DNA from: Acetobacterium wieringae
GTDB taxonomy: Bacteria > Bacillota > Clostridia > Eubacteriales > Eubacteriaceae
Length of the DNA stretch: 64,000 bases
Direction of reading: 5' to 3'
NCBI RefSeq assembly: GCF_001766835.1
Contig: NZ_LKEU01000010.1
Location: 124,001 to 188,000, forward strand
Part shown: positions 62,601-64,000 of the stretch, one piece after another
Position numbering within the stretch: the first letter of the stretch is position 1
Layout of the letters: every line of letters starts with the position of its first letter
Position numbers and translations under genes: made by a program
The notes under the pieces: model-generated
The model's database searches: none
What the model was told of the DNA's origin: nothing
The model's input: only the letters and a program-made list of their open reading frames with translations

Positions 62601-64000
62601 AGGCTTCAAACCGAGAAAGACTATGATGGCAAGACCAGAACCAATGTGAGTGGCGCCACCATCGATAAGTCCACTGGCCTGACGGGGATCGTCGGCTCGG
62701 AGATGGTTCTTGCGAATGCAGTAAGTGATTATGCCAAAGCCGACGCCGGTGATCATCTTATCACCACCACCTTTTATCTTTCCGGCGAGGATGCTGGCAA
62801 TTACAGTATTGATCCCCTGACCAGTAGCGGCAAGATCAAGCCGATTCAACTGGCAGTCGACAGTACCAAGCTGCCAGCCATTGCCGCAACGCGAAAATAT
62901 GACGCCACCACCGATGTTTATCTGGCAGCTAACACAAGCAAATTATTGGATTACCCCCTTGATGCGGGTGCCGTTAGCGGCTTAATTGGCAGCGAAGCGG
63001 TAACAGTCAAAGCCACCGCCAGCTATAACGATAAAAATATTGGCGAAAACAAAGCCATCACCATTACCTATAGCCTAGGCGGCGATGCCGCCAAAAACTA
63101 CCTGGCTCCGGCTCCCGACACCTCAAAATCGGCAGCCATTACACCACGAATCCTGGGTTATGCCAATGTCAATCTGATCACCATGAAAAAAGCCGATGGC
63201 AGTAGCAGCGTCTCGTTTATAAACACTCCCAACGCTGATTCGACAACTTATGGTGGCATGGATGGTATTGCCCGTATTGATGGTACTAATACGCAGGAAA
63301 ATGTGTATCTCGGAAGCTACAGCGCCAATTATTACAATGGCTCCAGCGAAACCAGTGACGTAGGCAGCAATTACGACATTAAACTAAGCGGCACCCTGGC
63401 CGGTGCTGATGCCGACAATTACCTTATGACTGACTATACTTATTCACAAAAAGGCCAAATTCTGGCCGACAATGCGGTGATCTCCACCCCCTACGACAGC
63501 AACAACTGGGCTGTCGCCGGCACCCTGACCCCGCCAGCTGCTGGTTTTAAACTCTTTTATGTCAAACAAGCAGGTAGCATGACCTATTATGGCTACGACA
63601 GCGGCGGTCAAATCTACAGTTCGACCAACTTAAGCAGCTGGACAAACGTTAATCAGGTTACTTTGGACGGCAAGCAGCTGATTGGCTTCGATAGCGATTC
63701 CAGCGAACTCTTAGCCATTCCCAACACCCCCACCACTGATGGTTACGGGAATACAAGCTACTTACTATATTACTGGAGCGGCGGTAACTGGTGTGAGTCT
63801 GCATACACAATTATCAACATCGAGCCCGTCAATCCAACTTATTATGGCACCGCCACTAATGACTACCTGATTTATCAGGATGCAGACAAGAATGTGATTA
63901 AACGAGGTTTTAATGACGCCACTAATGAGACAATCGGCTCTAGCTCATTCCTGTCCCTGCCCAGCGGCTTTAATAACTCCCTGCTGGTCTATGACGGCAG
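59700..64000 (+). CDS. Giant secreted surface protein with ChW, FIVAR and YDG repeats (partial)
   Basis: About 1,433 codons are visible from the ATG at 59700 (AAGGAG upstream) and the frame is open at the window end. A signal peptide (KKTLLTLLLFALFIPIQTVFA) is followed by two ChW repeats (~30-180; HVQNLGWL, GHVQNIGDLP, RIEA/RLEA), a FIVAR-like helical segment (~195-255), a beta-rich parallel-helix-like part (~270-455) and a Pro/Gly hinge (PEPTPQPGGGGYTPP). Then come seven YDG-type units starting near residues 496, 582, 670, 766, 864, 972 and 1065 (KTYDGTT, KEFDGTA, KAYDGTA, RKYDATT). After ~1140 the sequence changes to Tyr/Ser/Asn-rich. Probably an adhesin; ligand and anchoring signal are not visible. 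Confidence 0.9.
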   Translation, partial: MKKTLLTLLLFALFIPIQTVFAETDIIPVLSRGHIENLGDYPADHTWIESPEIIGTVGQSKRIEGFELKPDADVASEIELRYNVHVQNLGWLYDENDPSTWAKNGDYAGTRGKGLRIEAIKIVLLDTTGKQVSGYHVRYHGHVQNIGDLPSASEEWFLDGEQLGTVGSSLRLEALKLEIVKDATTGTDLSAYTALIKQIESLNESDFSKTSWNNLQSVVSQNKIDEQSSSAEITTAIAIIQKAMNQLEDLTQSTIYSKAGSYGPSSGSESINQDVIITTGDVTLQNLTIDGNLIIDEAVGNGNVTLNNVTVSGELRVRGGGKNSIHINGGNYSKILIEQAPDGGVRIVATGLDGVPVVLSENAAGETLILEGSFDSVTVKAPDVVIKTQGQTSIKTLNVEPEAQNTAINLGSTTTVSSLAIASPAMITGTGTINKAEIASDHVSFEKAPENYTVDPEVVVPPVIPEPTPQPGGGGYTPPSKISLSVTTAPTVSLSKTYDGTTATDVTNQLLDAAAITGIAIGDTVTVTATATYDNKNVGSNKDITITYNLSGAAASKYTPPVTTTIKGEIVTKTLSLPTAPILKEFDGTATLNTEITESLGQLAADNLTITRTATYLDNNVGTNKPVTCFYTLSGTDAGNYSAPADHPSTGTITKRTLTVSGASLNINKTKTYDGTTDVFNGKGKIQAGNNAISVATGVAADPTIIVTATAAYDNQNAGDNRIITVSYSIDSTSANNRYQVPATETISDANITARSLTVVAPTPVAKAYDGTADVFTAANNTGIIYNKSVTPGNIAAPDASKVTVTATATYDAGKDVGTDKHITIHYTLSGAAASNYLPLPDDHSKTADITPLMLNTGAVTEKTKEYDGTSTAKVNVNLSCSDNNGVFQAEAGKTLFSKIDSKYYTDNAYQSETSQTGTGLYLKYTISLEGASADNYVFAGGEKTLTATTNGGSITTRKLSVNVEMLRLQTEKDYDGKTRTNVSGATIDKSTGLTGIVGSEMVLANAVSDYAKADAGDHLITTTFYLSGEDAGNYSIDPLTSSGKIKPIQLAVDSTKLPAIAATRKYDATTDVYLAANTSKLLDYPLDAGAVSGLIGSEAVTVKATASYNDKNIGENKAITITYSLGGDAAKNYLAPAPDTSKSAAITPRILGYANVNLITMKKADGSSSVSFINTPNADSTTYGGMDGIARIDGTNTQENVYLGSYSANYYNGSSETSDVGSNYDIKLSGTLAGADADNYLMTDYTYSQKGQILADNAVISTPYDSNNWAVAGTLTPPAAGFKLFYVKQAGSMTYYGYDSGGQIYSSTNLSSWTNVNQVTLDGKQLIGFDSDSSELLAIPNTPTTDGYGNTSYLLYYWSGGNWCESAYTIINIEPVNPTYYGTATNDYLIYQDADKNVIKRGFNDATNETIGSSSFLSLPSGFNNSLLVYDG

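Noticed and set aside
1..64000. tRNA, rRNA or replication-origin sequences
   Set aside because: None recognised by eye on either strand; a tRNA scan would be needed to exclude a missed tRNA.

Overview
The window looks like chromosomal DNA of an anaerobic, low-to-moderate-GC Clostridia member. Eubacteriaceae or an Acetobacterium-like acetogen is my best guess. The signs are strong AAGGAGG ribosome binding sites, a leucine T-box, a tandem glycine riboswitch, a split gcvPA/gcvPB, an Fe-S serine dehydratase, GGGtGRT and EFR1 proteins, a TnpV protein and a surface protein with ChW repeats. The genus is inference; no rRNA or tRNA gene was seen.

Layout. (1) 1-5.0 kb, minus strand: a tight operon mtnP-mtnA-GT2-DegT aminotransferase-FAD oxidoreductase-GT2 (cut by the window edge), joining methylthioadenosine salvage to glycan synthesis. 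(2) 5.1-8.7 kb: a DUF2284 metal-binding protein with an acidic repeat tail, divergent from a NifU-like/GGGtGRT pair. (3) 8.8-28 kb: an accessory mosaic. It holds an AT-rich GIY-YIG nuclease pair, a DinJ/YoeB-type toxin-antitoxin, TetR, HxlR and WYL regulators beside small redox genes, TnpV, many gene fragments, and a dispersed ~20-bp repeat containing TTTCGTTCGTCAT. Several fragments are 3' ends of genes that also occur intact in the same region. (4) 28-36 kb: nicotinamidase-like hydrolase, YjbQ, argD facing a MarR gene, a TetR-controlled ABC exporter with an FtsX-type permease, and mutM. (5) 36-49 kb: a protein with two fused periplasmic-binding domains beside a 7TM-PAS-GGDEF diguanylate cyclase, a MarR/MFS operon, a chemoreceptor with a four-Cys PAS domain, a DUF3786 protein, and glutamate dehydrogenase facing an Lrp regulator. 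(6) 49-59.5 kb, minus strand: leuA behind a T-box leader with two antiterminator/terminator units, then a glycine-catabolic operon. (7) 59.7-64 kb: the first ~1,430 codons of a giant secreted ChW/FIVAR/YDG surface protein that runs off the window.

The most notable unit is the glycine operon: riboswitch-gcvH-[gcvT fused to a divergent serine hydroxymethyltransferase]-gcvPA-gcvPB-sdaAB-sdaAA. Together these enzymes can interconvert glycine and methylene-THF (with CO2 and NH3), join them to serine, and deaminate serine to pyruvate. The fusion puts the enzyme that makes methylene-THF and the one that uses it on a single chain.

Regulation is unusually readable. Many genes have near-consensus promoters with 17-bp spacers, and several regulator genes have palindromes overlapping their promoter, some repeated at the presumed target gene. 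All functions are assigned from sequence motifs read by eye; no database search was run.
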